A model generated the notes under the pieces. It saw nothing but the letters and a program-made list of their open reading frames with translations. It had not been told where the DNA came from and did not search any database. Positions 25,691 through 34,040 of a stretch of 64,000 nucleotides of DNA are shown piece after piece. A program made the position numbers and the translations under genes. Source of the stretch: Congregibacter sp039818725 (GTDB lineage Bacteria; Pseudomonadota; Gammaproteobacteria; Pseudomonadales; Halieaceae); contig JBCBTK010000027.1 of the NCBI GenBank assembly GCA_039818725.1, positions 1 to 64,000 on the forward strand. The letters are read 5' to 3'. Position 1 is the stretch's first letter; each line of letters starts with the position of its first letter.

Positions 25691-26512
25691 TCACGGAGGC
25701 GCTGTCCGCTGTGCCCTGACCTGCTGTGGGGTCGTGATCCAGCGCATGATGGTTTGCGCCGCAGCCTCCGTAACTTTATGGGGCCCATCGAACGCGTAAT
25801 AGGTGACGTCGTACCCCGCCTCGCTCAGACCGGGCGCCAGGATACGTCGCGAGTGCCATTCGGGGTAGATGTTATCGTCGCGGCCGTGAGCGACGAGAAT
25901 GCGGGGTTGGCCCTGAACCGGTCCCGGCGGCCTCAGGCGCCAGGGCGATACCGCCACGATATGACTGAACAGGTCGCCGTTGCTGCGCCCGATCGCCAGA
26001 GCATAGGAAGCTCCATCGGAGAGGCCGCCAAGGACAATCCGCTGCGGGTCGATGTTGACCCGCTCGGCCGTGTAGCGGAGCGCCTTCTCGATAAAGCGCG
26101 GGTCCGGGCCGAAGGGACTGTCGATCCCGTCCCAGGTGTTGTGGCGAGAATCCGGTGCCAGAACCACGACGCCAAACTCGTCCGCCGCGGGAAAGAGGGC
26201 TTTCGCGTCCCTCGCGCTTCCACCGCCGCCGTGCAGCCAGATCAGCAGTGGTGTCTGTACCGCCGCGGATGACTCGTATCCAGAAGGAATGTGAAGCAGC
26301 CCGTCGCGCCACTGGAATCCACGGTTGATGAACAGCGTGGCGCCCAGCTGCAGCTCACTGGTTCCGGATTGTGGCTCCACAGTCGGGGCCGCTGGTTGAA
26401 ACTCAACGGTGTACTTGATGTCGGGGGGATTGCAGGCCGCAACCAACAAAAGAAGCAGGGCAACGCCAAAGGCTGAGGTAGGAAAAAGTCGCACCATCGA
26501 ACCCCGTTTCAC
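25691..26512 (-). CDS. Lipoprotein alpha/beta-hydrolase (PHB-depolymerase/phospholipase-like esterase)
   Basis: A 273-residue esterase-like lipoprotein. The signal ends at the lipobox LVAAC. The hydrolase core has the oxyanion region LLIWLHGGGGSARD, the nucleophile elbow GGLSDGAS, the acid in HGRDDNIYP and the His in FDGPHKVT, a complete Ser-Asp-His triad. GTG 26512 is used, with a GGAAAACGGGT region before it; ATG 26497 is also possible. It is the last gene of the MarR-led operon, 14 bases after the TPR gene. The substrate is unknown. Confidence 0.87.
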   Translation of the reverse strand: MKRGSMVRLFPTSAFGVALLLLLVAACNPPDIKYTVEFQPAAPTVEPQSGTSELQLGATLFINRGFQWRDGLLHIPSGYESSAAVQTPLLIWLHGGGGSARDAKALFPAADEFGVVVLAPDSRHNTWDGIDSPFGPDPRFIEKALRYTAERVNIDPQRIVLGGLSDGASYALAIGRSNGDLFSHIVAVSPWRLRPPGPVQGQPRILVAHGRDDNIYPEWHSRRILAPGLSEAGYDVTYYAFDGPHKVTEAAAQTIMRWITTPQQVRAQRTAPP

Positions 26513-26526
26513 ACCCGTTTTCCAGT

Positions 26527-27378
26527 TCAGTCTTCCGCAAGCGACTCCATAATCTCCGCCTGCAGGCGGCTCGCGAGGAGATGCCTGGGGTCAAGACTAA
26601 GGGCCTTCTCGATCTGCTGTCGAGCGACTTCCAGCTCGCCGCGCTGCTGGGCAAGGAAGGCCTGGAGAAAGTATGGCTGGGGTGCGTCCGGCTCATTGAG
26701 CCGTTTCGCAAAGTCGTCCGCCATGGCGGCGGCCTTTTCATGGTTTCCAAGTTCGGCTTCAAACCACGCCGGGAAGTAGCTGAAGTAGAGCGGTGTTTCC
26801 GCAGCGCCGCGCAGTTCCTCAACCACTCGCAGGGCCGCTTCGGGCCCGTCCAGGGCATGAACCCACTCCATATACTCGATGATCACGGACCACTCGCGCG
26901 GCGCGTCTTCGAGGAACCGCGCGTAGTCGCTCACGGCGCGGCGCGCCATCGCCTGCCGGTCATCCGCGCTGAAGGTCTGCCCGGCTTCACGGCGGGCAAA
27001 GAGTTCCAGGGTTCGCTGGTAGGTGTGGAGCAGGAGCAGGCCCTGCTCATCCACGGCGTCGCTTCGGTTTTCTACGGCTGCGTACAGACGGTCGCGCTCC
27101 GACGTATCCGCGGTGATCCGCGCCAGAACAGATTGCGCGATGAGAAAATCCGGGTCCGCAGCGACAGCTTCCCGGTATCGACGCTCCGCTTGCGACCAGC
27201 GCCCGAAGCGCAGAATTTCGACCCAGCCCTGGCGATAGAGCGTCAGGGCTTCCACGGAAGCGCCGCCGAAATCATAGAGTCCTTCGCCGATCTGCTCCCA
27301 GCCCTCCGGGGGAGCGGCCCGAAGGGGCGCGGCGCAGAGGAGGAGCGCCGCGGCCGGCACAAGGAACCACCGCTTCAT
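26527..27378 (-). CDS. Exported TPR-like protein
   Basis: A 283-residue protein with a signal peptide (WFLVPAAALLLCAAPLRA) and an all-helical body. Repeat-like segments around GRWSQAERRYREAVAADPDF and GELEVARQQIEKALSLDP read as tetratricopeptide repeats, which bind other proteins. It probably works in the periplasm, perhaps with one of the two hydrolases on either side. Its ATG lies one base after the upstream hydrolase stop, so they are co-transcribed. No catalytic motif is visible. Confidence 0.8.
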   Translation of the reverse strand: MKRWFLVPAAALLLCAAPLRAAPPEGWEQIGEGLYDFGGASVEALTLYRQGWVEILRFGRWSQAERRYREAVAADPDFLIAQSVLARITADTSERDRLYAAVENRSDAVDEQGLLLLHTYQRTLELFARREAGQTFSADDRQAMARRAVSDYARFLEDAPREWSVIIEYMEWVHALDGPEAALRVVEELRGAAETPLYFSYFPAWFEAELGNHEKAAAMADDFAKRLNEPDAPQPYFLQAFLAQQRGELEVARQQIEKALSLDPRHLLASRLQAEIMESLAED

Positions 27379-27379
27379 G

Positions 27380-28207
27380 TCAGTTTCCGGCGCGCAGTGC
27401 CGTGAGAACTTCCTGCCAGATCTGGGGATTGAAGCCCATGCCGAGATGCGCCGCGTCTACTTCCACGTGGGTAACGCCCGGGCTGTAATGGTCTATGGCC
27501 GCCTGCCAGCCGACTATGCCGTCCGTTTTGCTGAAGATCGCGGTGATCGGCTGAGTGATGGGGCGGCTTTCGCGGCGCGCGATCTCCTCCTCGATCCAAT
27601 CCAGATCCTGTCCTGAGCGACCGAACAGTGAGGAAACGGCCGTGTACTTCGGGCCGCCGACGATCGGTGACCCCATGGTGATCACGCGCTCTACAACCTC
27701 GGGCATATCTCGCGCGACTTCCCGTGCCACGTAGCCACCGAGACTCCAGCCGATGAGCGCGATGCTCTTGCCCGTCTCCCGGTGACGTTTATGGACCTGC
27801 TCGTAGAAGCGGTCGATGAGGTACGGCACGCCGGCCTCCCCCTGGTAGTCTTCCCGAGGTTCGAACTGCCAGCGCTCGGACAGATCGTCCTGGGTGTGGG
27901 GCATGTTGGTACCCGCCAGATTGGTACCCAGTTTCCAGCCTTCCGCCGCGAAGCCCTTGCGTTTGAGAAAGCGGCGCAGGGGGAGCGTGTAGCGGTCTCC
28001 GGATCCGAAGCCCGGCACAACAATGACCAGCTGATCCTGCATCTCTGCGCGCTTGCCCAGACTGGCTGCGACCAGGGGCGGCAGCATGCGTGCGGCGTCC
28101 AGGGCGGCTCGGGATTCGAGCAGGAAAAGCGATCGGCTCGGGGGCGTCAGTTCGCTCGTGAGTGGATTCATTGGATTACTTCCCGCTTTGGTGGGTTTCT
28201 GGGTCAC
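27380..28207 (-). CDS. Alpha/beta-hydrolase, lipase-like
   Basis: A 275-residue cytosolic hydrolase. It has the opening strand VIVVPGFGSGDRYTLPLRRFL, the nucleophile elbow IGWSLGGYVAREVAR, an acid near FSKTDGIVGWQ and a His in VDAAHLGMG, resembling triacylglycerol-lipase-like enzymes. No signal peptide is visible. The start is GTG 28207, overlapping the MarR stop (GTGA) with a GGGAG site nine bases upstream; ATG 28171 with GGGAAG upstream is the alternative. It is the second gene of the MarR operon and its expression should follow MarR control. Confidence 0.85.
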   Translation of the reverse strand: MTQKPTKAGSNPMNPLTSELTPPSRSLFLLESRAALDAARMLPPLVAASLGKRAEMQDQLVIVVPGFGSGDRYTLPLRRFLKRKGFAAEGWKLGTNLAGTNMPHTQDDLSERWQFEPREDYQGEAGVPYLIDRFYEQVHKRHRETGKSIALIGWSLGGYVAREVARDMPEVVERVITMGSPIVGGPKYTAVSSLFGRSGQDLDWIEEEIARRESRPITQPITAIFSKTDGIVGWQAAIDHYSPGVTHVEVDAAHLGMGFNPQIWQEVLTALRAGN

Positions 28208-28776
28208 GATCCGGTTCTCCCGTAGGCGCCGGCCGTGCCCCCGCTTTTGTCGTCCAGGCTCCGATCCGGGCGAGGCTGAGTGATGTCATCGCCTCGAGCA
28301 AGGATGTCCGGGTCCATGGTCTTGAGGTGCCGATACATGCCACGCATAAGATCCTCGAGTTCCTGAAGCTCTCTATTCGAGAACGGCGCGGCCTGGGCGT
28401 GGACGAAGCGCTCTGCTGCTTGCCGCGCTGAACGAACGCAGCGGCGACCCATGGGTGTAAGGCTGCAGAGGAGGGCTCGACCATCGGACGCGTGCGGGGT
28501 CATATGGATGAGTTCCCGTTCCTCGAGACGCCGGAGCAGGCCCGTCACGTTGGGCCGTGTCACCAGTAAGCGCTCGGCGATGGATTTGGGCATGGCATCT
28601 CGCCCCAGGTGCTCGACGGCAACGAGGGCGTCGAACTGACTCGTGGTCAGCTCGAAGTGCTCCAGCATGCGCGCGTAGCGGCGCGCGCACTCCTCGTAGG
28701 CCCGCACCACCGCGAACCAGGACGATGTCTCAAGAGCACTGCGCTCCTGCTTCTGCCCTGTCTTGGTCCGATTCAT
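28204..28776 (-). CDS. MarR-family transcriptional regulator
   Basis: A 190-residue winged-helix regulator. Recognition residues lie in KSIAERLLVTRPNVTGLLRRLEERELI and the wing in HASDGRALLCSLTPMGR. It heads a four-gene operon with two hydrolases and a TPR protein (overlap, then one- and 14-base gaps). The operator-like palindrome TAGTTA-N6-TAACTA lies 25-42 bases before its ATG, so autoregulation of the operon is likely. The same operator sequence precedes the ABM monooxygenase-MarR pair at 48475. Confidence 0.9.
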   Translation of the reverse strand: MNRTKTGQKQERSALETSSWFAVVRAYEECARRYARMLEHFELTTSQFDALVAVEHLGRDAMPKSIAERLLVTRPNVTGLLRRLEERELIHMTPHASDGRALLCSLTPMGRRCVRSARQAAERFVHAQAAPFSNRELQELEDLMRGMYRHLKTMDPDILARGDDITQPRPDRSLDDKSGGTAGAYGRTGS

Positions 28777-28800
28777 TGATTGTAGTATCGCTGCGCCATT

Positions 28801-28818
28801 TAGTTAACACATTAACTA
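28801..28818. promoter_or_regulatory. MarR-type operator TAGTTA-N6-TAACTA
   Basis: An inverted repeat with seven-base arms, TAGTTAA (28801-28807) and TTAACTA (28812-28818). It is placed just upstream of the MarR gene that starts at 28776. The 18-base size and location fit MarR dimers, which usually overlap their own promoters. An identical half-site pair with the same spacing lies at 48475-48492 in front of the second MarR operon. Confidence 0.7.
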
Positions 28819-29028
28819 GTTTAATGGTTTTACGGGTGTCCGGTCTGCTCGGATTAGCTCGTCAGGAAAGCCGTCCGAAGCACGGCTCAAGGCCCCAATG
28901 CGGTGAGTTGCCGCAGTGCTGCGACGGGCTGCGGCGCCGGGCATTGTGCTGCGCAATGATGCGTCGAATGATTAGGGGACCAGATACTGGCCGGCCCGAA
29001 GATACCTTTGACCACAAGGACCCTGACC

Positions 29029-29388
29029 GTGAAAACCCTTACCCGCCTATGCGTCATCGCCCTGCTACCGCTCGCAGCGACCGGTTGCGTCTACGTCGAT
29101 GGAAAGCACGCCGATAGCTCCTGGCGCAAGGAACAGCGCATCAACCGCACCGCGATTTCCCGCCTTGAGATCGGCAGCCCCCGCAGCGTCGTGCTCGCCG
29201 AACTCGGATCCCCGGATGACTCCGAAGCCTTCAACCGTGACGGCGAAGAGATACGCGTTTTGTTCTACCGGACTCAGCACCGCCACTCCGACGGCGAAAC
29301 GACCCGTGACGAAACGACTCCCCTTGTGTTTGAAAACGGTCTGCTCGTCGGCTGGGGGGATGCGGTCTACGCTGACATTCGCCGCTGA
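29029..29388 (+). CDS. DUF3192 lipoprotein
   Basis: A 119-residue lipoprotein with the signal MKTLTRLCVIALLPLAATGC, ending in a lipobox Cys. The mature part matches DUF3192: LEIGSPRSVVLAELGSPDDSE, VLFYRTQ and TTPLVFENGLLVGWGD. These small proteins are related to SmpA/BamE-like folds, but the function is not established. GTG 29029 is chosen because AAGGA lies eight bases before it and the signal begins there; a TTG at 29008 in the same frame would add seven residues. Confidence 0.85.
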   Translation: MKTLTRLCVIALLPLAATGCVYVDGKHADSSWRKEQRINRTAISRLEIGSPRSVVLAELGSPDDSEAFNRDGEEIRVLFYRTQHRHSDGETTRDETTPLVFENGLLVGWGDAVYADIRR

Positions 29389-29428
29389 TTTACCGCGCTA
29401 CGGTAGCGAGGTCGCCTGCGACAACTCA

Positions 29429-30493
29429 TTACGCTGAGCCTTCCATGCCAGCCTCGTGGACGAGCGCCGCGATCATGGCTGCCGCGGGCAGCTCCCGCGC
29501 CCGCGCCACGCCCGTGCCAGCCCAGTAAGCGCCATAGCCGGTCGCGCCCTTCGCCAGCGCGGCGCTGTTGAGCTGCTTGGCGAGGTCGTAGGCAACGGGG
29601 TAGGCCGGCACCGCGACCTCCGGAGAGCGCTCAGCGACTTCGACAAGCCGATTGCGTATGCCCCGGGCTCGTCTGCCCGAGATGGCGCTGGTCAATGTAG
29701 TGTCATCGCCCGTGGCGGCGCGAAGCCGGGTGCGGTAATCCGCATTGCTTCCCGCTTCGGGACAAAGCACAAACGCCGTTCCCAGTTGGACGGCGGCGGC
29801 ACCGAGATCGAGCATGCCGCGCAGGTCGGAGCCATCCATAATCCCGCCGGCGGCGATGATGGGGAGCTCCGTGATCGCCAGCAGCGCTCGAACGAGGTCG
29901 ACGGTGGTGAGTTCCTCGTCCGCGCCGGCCGCATCGAAAATCCCGCGGTGACCACCGGCCTCTATACCCTGAGCGATGAGGCCGTCGATCCCAGCGGCCA
30001 TGGCGGCATGTGCCTCGGCGACACTGGTGACGCTGACCAGCGTCAGGCAGCCAAGCGCTCGAATCGCGCTCACCACGGCAGCGGCCGGCAAGCCGAAGTG
30101 GAAGCTCACCACTTCCGGTCGCGTCGCTTCGATCAGCTCAAGTGATTTGCCGGATGCCGGAAAGCTGGGGTAGACCTCCTTGAGGGCCGCCGGCGCGGAG
30201 GCGCCATGGCTTTGGAAGTCGGCGTCAAAGAGCTCGATCCATGCGCTCTCGGCAGAACTGTCGCGAACAGCGGCTTCATGACAGAAGAAGTTGAGATGCA
30301 AGGGACCCGAGGTCAGTGCGCGCGTGGCCGCTACCTGTTGCCGGGCGGCGTCGGGGGTGGCCGCGCCGAGTCCGAGAGCGCCCAGTCCGCCGGCGTTGCT
30401 GACGGCGGCCGCCAGCTCGGGTGTGCTGACACCGGCCATGGGCGCCTGAAAAATCGGCCAGCGCAGCGCCAGCCGGCGAAGGAGTTCGTTCAC
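29429..30493 (-). CDS. Nitronate monooxygenase-like flavoenzyme
   Basis: A 354-residue FMN-dependent TIM-barrel enzyme of the nitronate monooxygenase (2-nitropropane dioxygenase) family. Signatures include the N-terminal PIFQAPMAGVSTPELAAAVS, GGLGALGLGA and the phosphate-binding QGIEAGGHRG, followed by PIIAAGGIMDG. It would oxidise alkyl nitronates or related anions using oxygen; some family members are enoyl reductases, so the substrate is uncertain. The start is GTG 30493 with AAGGA about ten bases upstream. It is separated by 64 bases from the upstream DUF900 lipoprotein gene. Confidence 0.9.
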   Translation of the reverse strand: MNELLRRLALRWPIFQAPMAGVSTPELAAAVSNAGGLGALGLGAATPDAARQQVAATRALTSGPLHLNFFCHEAAVRDSSAESAWIELFDADFQSHGASAPAALKEVYPSFPASGKSLELIEATRPEVVSFHFGLPAAAVVSAIRALGCLTLVSVTSVAEAHAAMAAGIDGLIAQGIEAGGHRGIFDAAGADEELTTVDLVRALLAITELPIIAAGGIMDGSDLRGMLDLGAAAVQLGTAFVLCPEAGSNADYRTRLRAATGDDTTLTSAISGRRARGIRNRLVEVAERSPEVAVPAYPVAYDLAKQLNSAALAKGATGYGAYWAGTGVARARELPAAAMIAALVHEAGMEGSA

Positions 30494-30557
30494 CAGTCAG
30501 TTTCCTTACCGGGTGTGACAGGACGGTGCTCGGACTCGAAAGAACTCGCCGCCGCGC

Positions 30558-31853
30558 TCAGGGCGAACTGTCGCGCATGCGAAGGTTCACCAGGTCCAGA
30601 TCTCTGCGCAGCCGCTCCGGGTAGTCCGCCGGAATGCTCCAGAGCAGACGCGCGTCGGTGGGGGCGAGGCCGCGCTCATCGGGGCGAAAATCGCTTCGCA
30701 CGGCGAGAACAACGTCGGTGCTGGCCCAGGGATGATCGAACCAGTAGCGATGCCCGGTGATATCGAAACCCCGACCTTCCCAGTCGCGGGAAACATCGAC
30801 CACTTCGAGACGATCCGCATCCGCCACGACACTGCGCTGCTCATCGCTGAGCTGTTGATCGCGTTGACCGATGCGTGAACCTCCGCCCATGAAACGCTGC
30901 GCCATGTTCAGCGCGCCGTCCTGCGACGACAGCGTGACCACAACGCGCGAAGCAAGGGAGTTAATCGCCGGAAGAGCCTCCACGAATTCACCGGAGGGCA
31001 CATCGGCGGCCGCATAGTAGATTGTGCCGAGACGGAAGCGCTCCCGGAGGTCTGTCTCGCCGCCGCGGTGACGCTCGTAAAGCTGCTTGAGGGCGGACGT
31101 TACAACCCGCCCCCCGGCGCTCCAGCAGACGATGTGGATGCGCCGCGCCACGGACCGCGCCGCGAGTTCTTCAATAAGCGAGGTCAGCGCCGGCGCGGCT
31201 TCGTAGGCTCGCTGTACGTCGGATCCGGTGCCGTAGCTGACGATGTTCTGACGCGTGGGCCAGGAGAAAGCCAGGGACGTCATGTCCCGGCCCATGAAGT
31301 GATCGAGCTGCGCGGCGAACGCATTCGCGTTGTAAAAATTCACTTTCGCACCGTGTACGTAGATCAACAGGTCGCGGTCCCGAGCCGATTCAATAGCGCC
31401 GTTCATATTCGCGATCAGCCAGCTCAGCGCGCCCGTATCGTCGCGGCTCGCCTGCGACTCGTTCGATGGCTGGTAGGAACCGACTTCCACAAGCCCGGCG
31501 ATGGTGAGGTCAACGACGTCCGCGCGCTCCGGGACACGAGAAACATCGCTCAGGTCGGACCAGCTCAGCTTGTTGCCCCCAAAACCAATAAGGGAGAGCC
31601 CGAGTGAAGTTTCACTACCCACCCGGTTGCTGTAGTCGATGCGCTGCAGGTCCGGCTCGCGTTCCCTGGTTGTGGCGTAGTAAACGCGCCGGGGCGTCCA
31701 GCGTTCTTCCTCGGGGATGTGATCGAGCGGACTGAAACCGAGCTCGGAAAACACCACGGGCGTCGGCATCAGCGGCTGGATCTGCGGCCCGCCGCAGGAA
31801 GCGAGGAGAACCAATAGCAGTAAGGGGCTTAGGCGTCTCAGGCTCGATTGCAT
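30558..31853 (-). CDS. DUF900 alpha/beta-hydrolase lipoprotein
   Basis: A 431-residue lipoprotein with the lipobox LLASC and a GGAGGG ribosome site. The DUF900 signatures are RRVYYATTRERE near the start, LLIYVHGAKVNFYNANAFAAQL (in two parts), FSWPTR, and the nucleophile elbow IVCWSAGGRVV. WSAGG replaces the more usual HSMG. A late His in ITGHRYWFDHPW may complete the triad. It is likely an envelope hydrolase of unknown substrate. Family members are common in proteobacteria but uncharacterised. Confidence 0.87.
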   Translation of the reverse strand: MQSSLRRLSPLLLLVLLASCGGPQIQPLMPTPVVFSELGFSPLDHIPEEERWTPRRVYYATTREREPDLQRIDYSNRVGSETSLGLSLIGFGGNKLSWSDLSDVSRVPERADVVDLTIAGLVEVGSYQPSNESQASRDDTGALSWLIANMNGAIESARDRDLLIYVHGAKVNFYNANAFAAQLDHFMGRDMTSLAFSWPTRQNIVSYGTGSDVQRAYEAAPALTSLIEELAARSVARRIHIVCWSAGGRVVTSALKQLYERHRGGETDLRERFRLGTIYYAAADVPSGEFVEALPAINSLASRVVVTLSSQDGALNMAQRFMGGGSRIGQRDQQLSDEQRSVVADADRLEVVDVSRDWEGRGFDITGHRYWFDHPWASTDVVLAVRSDFRPDERGLAPTDARLLWSIPADYPERLRRDLDLVNLRMRDSSP

Positions 31854-31949
31854 GTCTGACCCTCCAGGCTTCTTAGTCCCAAGGCAGTATAGGGTGCTAC
31901 GAACGCGGCACTCAAAGCCACGCTCAGTGGCATGAAGTTTTGTGACTGC

Positions 31950-32684
31950 TCACCTGGCATTGAGGTAGGTGTTCAAGCGGTCCCGAAGGTTTTCAGCGTC
32001 GGCAACCTGGCGTTCCACTGCTCCACGCAAGGTATGGGCATAGGTCAGCTCCTGATTGATGAGGCCGATAAACGCTTCATGGCGAAAGCGGGATAGCACT
32101 CCCACAAGATCACGCGAATCCACAGCTTCGGGATTCTGGGGGTCGAAGGGGTAGGTCGCGTTTACGTAGGTGGCGTAGTCGCTACGCAGGCTCTCGCTGT
32201 ACTCCTGGAGGAAGTCCCGGTTCACGTAGTAGCGCAGCGTTTCTTTTTTGATGTCGATGTCACTGAGCAGACTGAGGTTGCCGGTGCTGACCAGATCCTC
32301 GAAGGTCGGGCTTTCACCGAGCAGTTGGCCTCGGCTACCGACGGCGCCGTAGCTGATGCGACGCAACAGTCCCGCATCCCCAGTGTTTTCGATTTGCCCG
32401 TAGTAAAACTGCTTTGCCGCCTCGAGACCGGCTACCTTTCCTTCGTAGCGATCCAGCCAGCTCCCTGCGCGCCGCACATCGGCGTCCAGGTCGTCCAGGA
32501 GTTCCCGGAGGTAAAGACGCTGCAGGGATGCATTGGCGTCTTGCTGTCGCCAACTCTCAAGCTGCAACGCAATCAGAATACCGAAAACTATCAGCAGCAC
32601 TTCACCAAGCGCATAGGCCAGGTAGCGGCGCAGCTTGTTCTCCTCAAGAAGCGCGTGGCGAATTCGGCGAAACGGTGAAAACAC
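31950..32684 (-). CDS. DUF6090 membrane-anchored protein
   Basis: A 244-residue protein with one N-terminal membrane span after the family opening (RRIRHALLEENKLRRYLAYA, then LGEVLLIVFGILIALQLESW). The rest is charged, helical and probably periplasmic with coiled-coil character. This opening is the hallmark of DUF6090, whose function is unknown. A GTG start at 32684 has AGGA upstream. It stands alone, divergent from the DsbA-like tandem pair. Confidence 0.82.
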   Translation of the reverse strand: MFSPFRRIRHALLEENKLRRYLAYALGEVLLIVFGILIALQLESWRQQDANASLQRLYLRELLDDLDADVRRAGSWLDRYEGKVAGLEAAKQFYYGQIENTGDAGLLRRISYGAVGSRGQLLGESPTFEDLVSTGNLSLLSDIDIKKETLRYYVNRDFLQEYSESLRSDYATYVNATYPFDPQNPEAVDSRDLVGVLSRFRHEAFIGLINQELTYAHTLRGAVERQVADAENLRDRLNTYLNAR

Positions 32685-32767
32685 GGTGCGTCCTGTGTCG
32701 TTGGCCCGCAGTATAGAGTGCTACGGTTAGGGTGGTACGATCCAGAGAGCTGAACACTGTCTCGCCC

Positions 32768-33439
32768 ATGCACCCTCTCAAGAGTACAGCCCCGCTCATT
32801 GTCTACCTGGACGTGAAGAGTCCGTTTGCGCTGGTGGCTTTGCGACCGACTCTGGACCTGGAAGCCGCCGTGGGCGCGTCCTTTGACTGGCGGCCGCTCA
32901 CGCTCGACATACCCAGCTATCTCGGCTCAGCCCAGAAACGGGACGGTCGGGTCGTGGCATCCAGCGGACGCAGCGAAACGACCTGGAATGCGATTCGCTA
33001 CAGCTACGGCGATGCGCGCCGCTACGCGGAGCGCCAGGGACTGGTGCTCAAGGGTACGGAGAAAATCTGGGACTCGCGGATGGCCAACATCGGCATGCTG
33101 TGGATGATGCGGACCGCACGTGCTCAACTGAGTGCCTATCTCACCGCGGTCTTCCTTCCGTTCTGGCGCCGCGAGCTGGATATCGAAAACCTGGCCGTGG
33201 TGCAGCAGTGTATGGAGGCGGCGGGCGCTGACGTCGAAGGATTCGCATCTTTCCTCGAAGGGGAAGGCGGAGCGCTGCACGACCGCTTGCAGGCGCAGTT
33301 TCACGGCCAGGGTATCTATGGCGTACCCACCTATGTACTTGATGAACAGGCGTTCCACGGTCGTGAGCACCTGCCCTATCTACGCTGGGCCCTGACTGGC
33401 GGTCGCGGTACGCCGCCAGATATCGCCTACGAGCTGTAG
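32768..33439 (+). CDS. DsbA-fold protein, 2-hydroxychromene-2-carboxylate isomerase-like
   Basis: A 223-residue thioredoxin-superfamily protein of the DsbA/HCCA-isomerase/GST-kappa type. The active-site stretch is YLDVKSPFALVAL, where Ser replaces the CxxC of DsbA as in glutathione-dependent isomerases. The cis-Pro loop is GVPTYVLDEQAFHGREHL. Relatives isomerise aromatic ring-cleavage products with glutathione. ATG 32768 gives the usual short N-terminus; GTG 32732 is possible. It is followed six bases later by a divergent paralogue. Confidence 0.83.
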   Translation: MHPLKSTAPLIVYLDVKSPFALVALRPTLDLEAAVGASFDWRPLTLDIPSYLGSAQKRDGRVVASSGRSETTWNAIRYSYGDARRYAERQGLVLKGTEKIWDSRMANIGMLWMMRTARAQLSAYLTAVFLPFWRRELDIENLAVVQQCMEAAGADVEGFASFLEGEGGALHDRLQAQFHGQGIYGVPTYVLDEQAFHGREHLPYLRWALTGGRGTPPDIAYEL

Positions 33440-33445
33440 ATTCCG

Positions 33446-34027
33446 GTGCTCACGGTCTACATCGATTTCAAGGAACCCGCCGCTTTTCTCGCGTTGGAAC
33501 CCACGCTGGTCCTTGCGAAGCGCCTCAATCTTGAGCTCGCCTGGCAGGCCTTTCGCTGCCAGGAAAGGGATTTGCCGGACACCGGGGCTGATCCAGCCGT
33601 CGTACGCTCGCATAAGCAGGCGCGCGCCGGGGCGATACGTTCCACGCATCGGCATTATGCGGCTCTGAAGGGTATCGACCTGCGCTTCCCGGAGTCAAAC
33701 CACAACGCGGATCTGGCCCTGGGTGCGCTGGCTCAACTGCGGGGCGACGCCCTGCCGTTCGTTAGGCGGGCCTTCGCTGCCTTCTGGACAGAGCACCTGG
33801 ATCTAAACCGACGAGAGGTCGTGGAGCATCTCGTCTTAGAAAGCGGAGACATCGGTGGCGTCGAGCTCGATGCGGCACCCGCGGCGCTCGCCGAGGCTCA
33901 GGCCGAGGCTGAAGATCTCGGCGTCGTGGACGCGCCGGCGTACGTGATCGACGGGCAGCTGTTCATTGGCCGACAGCATTTTCCCTGGATTGAGGAGATA
34001 GCAGGCCGGTTGCGCGCAGGGGCCTGA
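33446..34027 (+). CDS. Second DsbA/HCCA-isomerase-like paralogue with altered active site
   Basis: A 193-residue paralogue of the preceding gene, sharing the opening YIDFKEPAAFLALEP and the C-terminal DAPAYVIDGQLFIGRQHFPW. The catalytic-position Ser of the first copy (DVKSPF) is Glu here (DFKEPA), so classical glutathione-activated isomerase chemistry is doubtful. The GTG start at 33446 lies six bases after the first gene, so they are co-expressed and may form a heterodimer. That is inference; no other domain is visible. Confidence 0.78.
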   Translation: MLTVYIDFKEPAAFLALEPTLVLAKRLNLELAWQAFRCQERDLPDTGADPAVVRSHKQARAGAIRSTHRHYAALKGIDLRFPESNHNADLALGALAQLRGDALPFVRRAFAAFWTEHLDLNRREVVEHLVLESGDIGGVELDAAPAALAEAQAEAEDLGVVDAPAYVIDGQLFIGRQHFPWIEEIAGRLRAGA

Positions 34028-34040
34028 GGCCCGACTCGAT

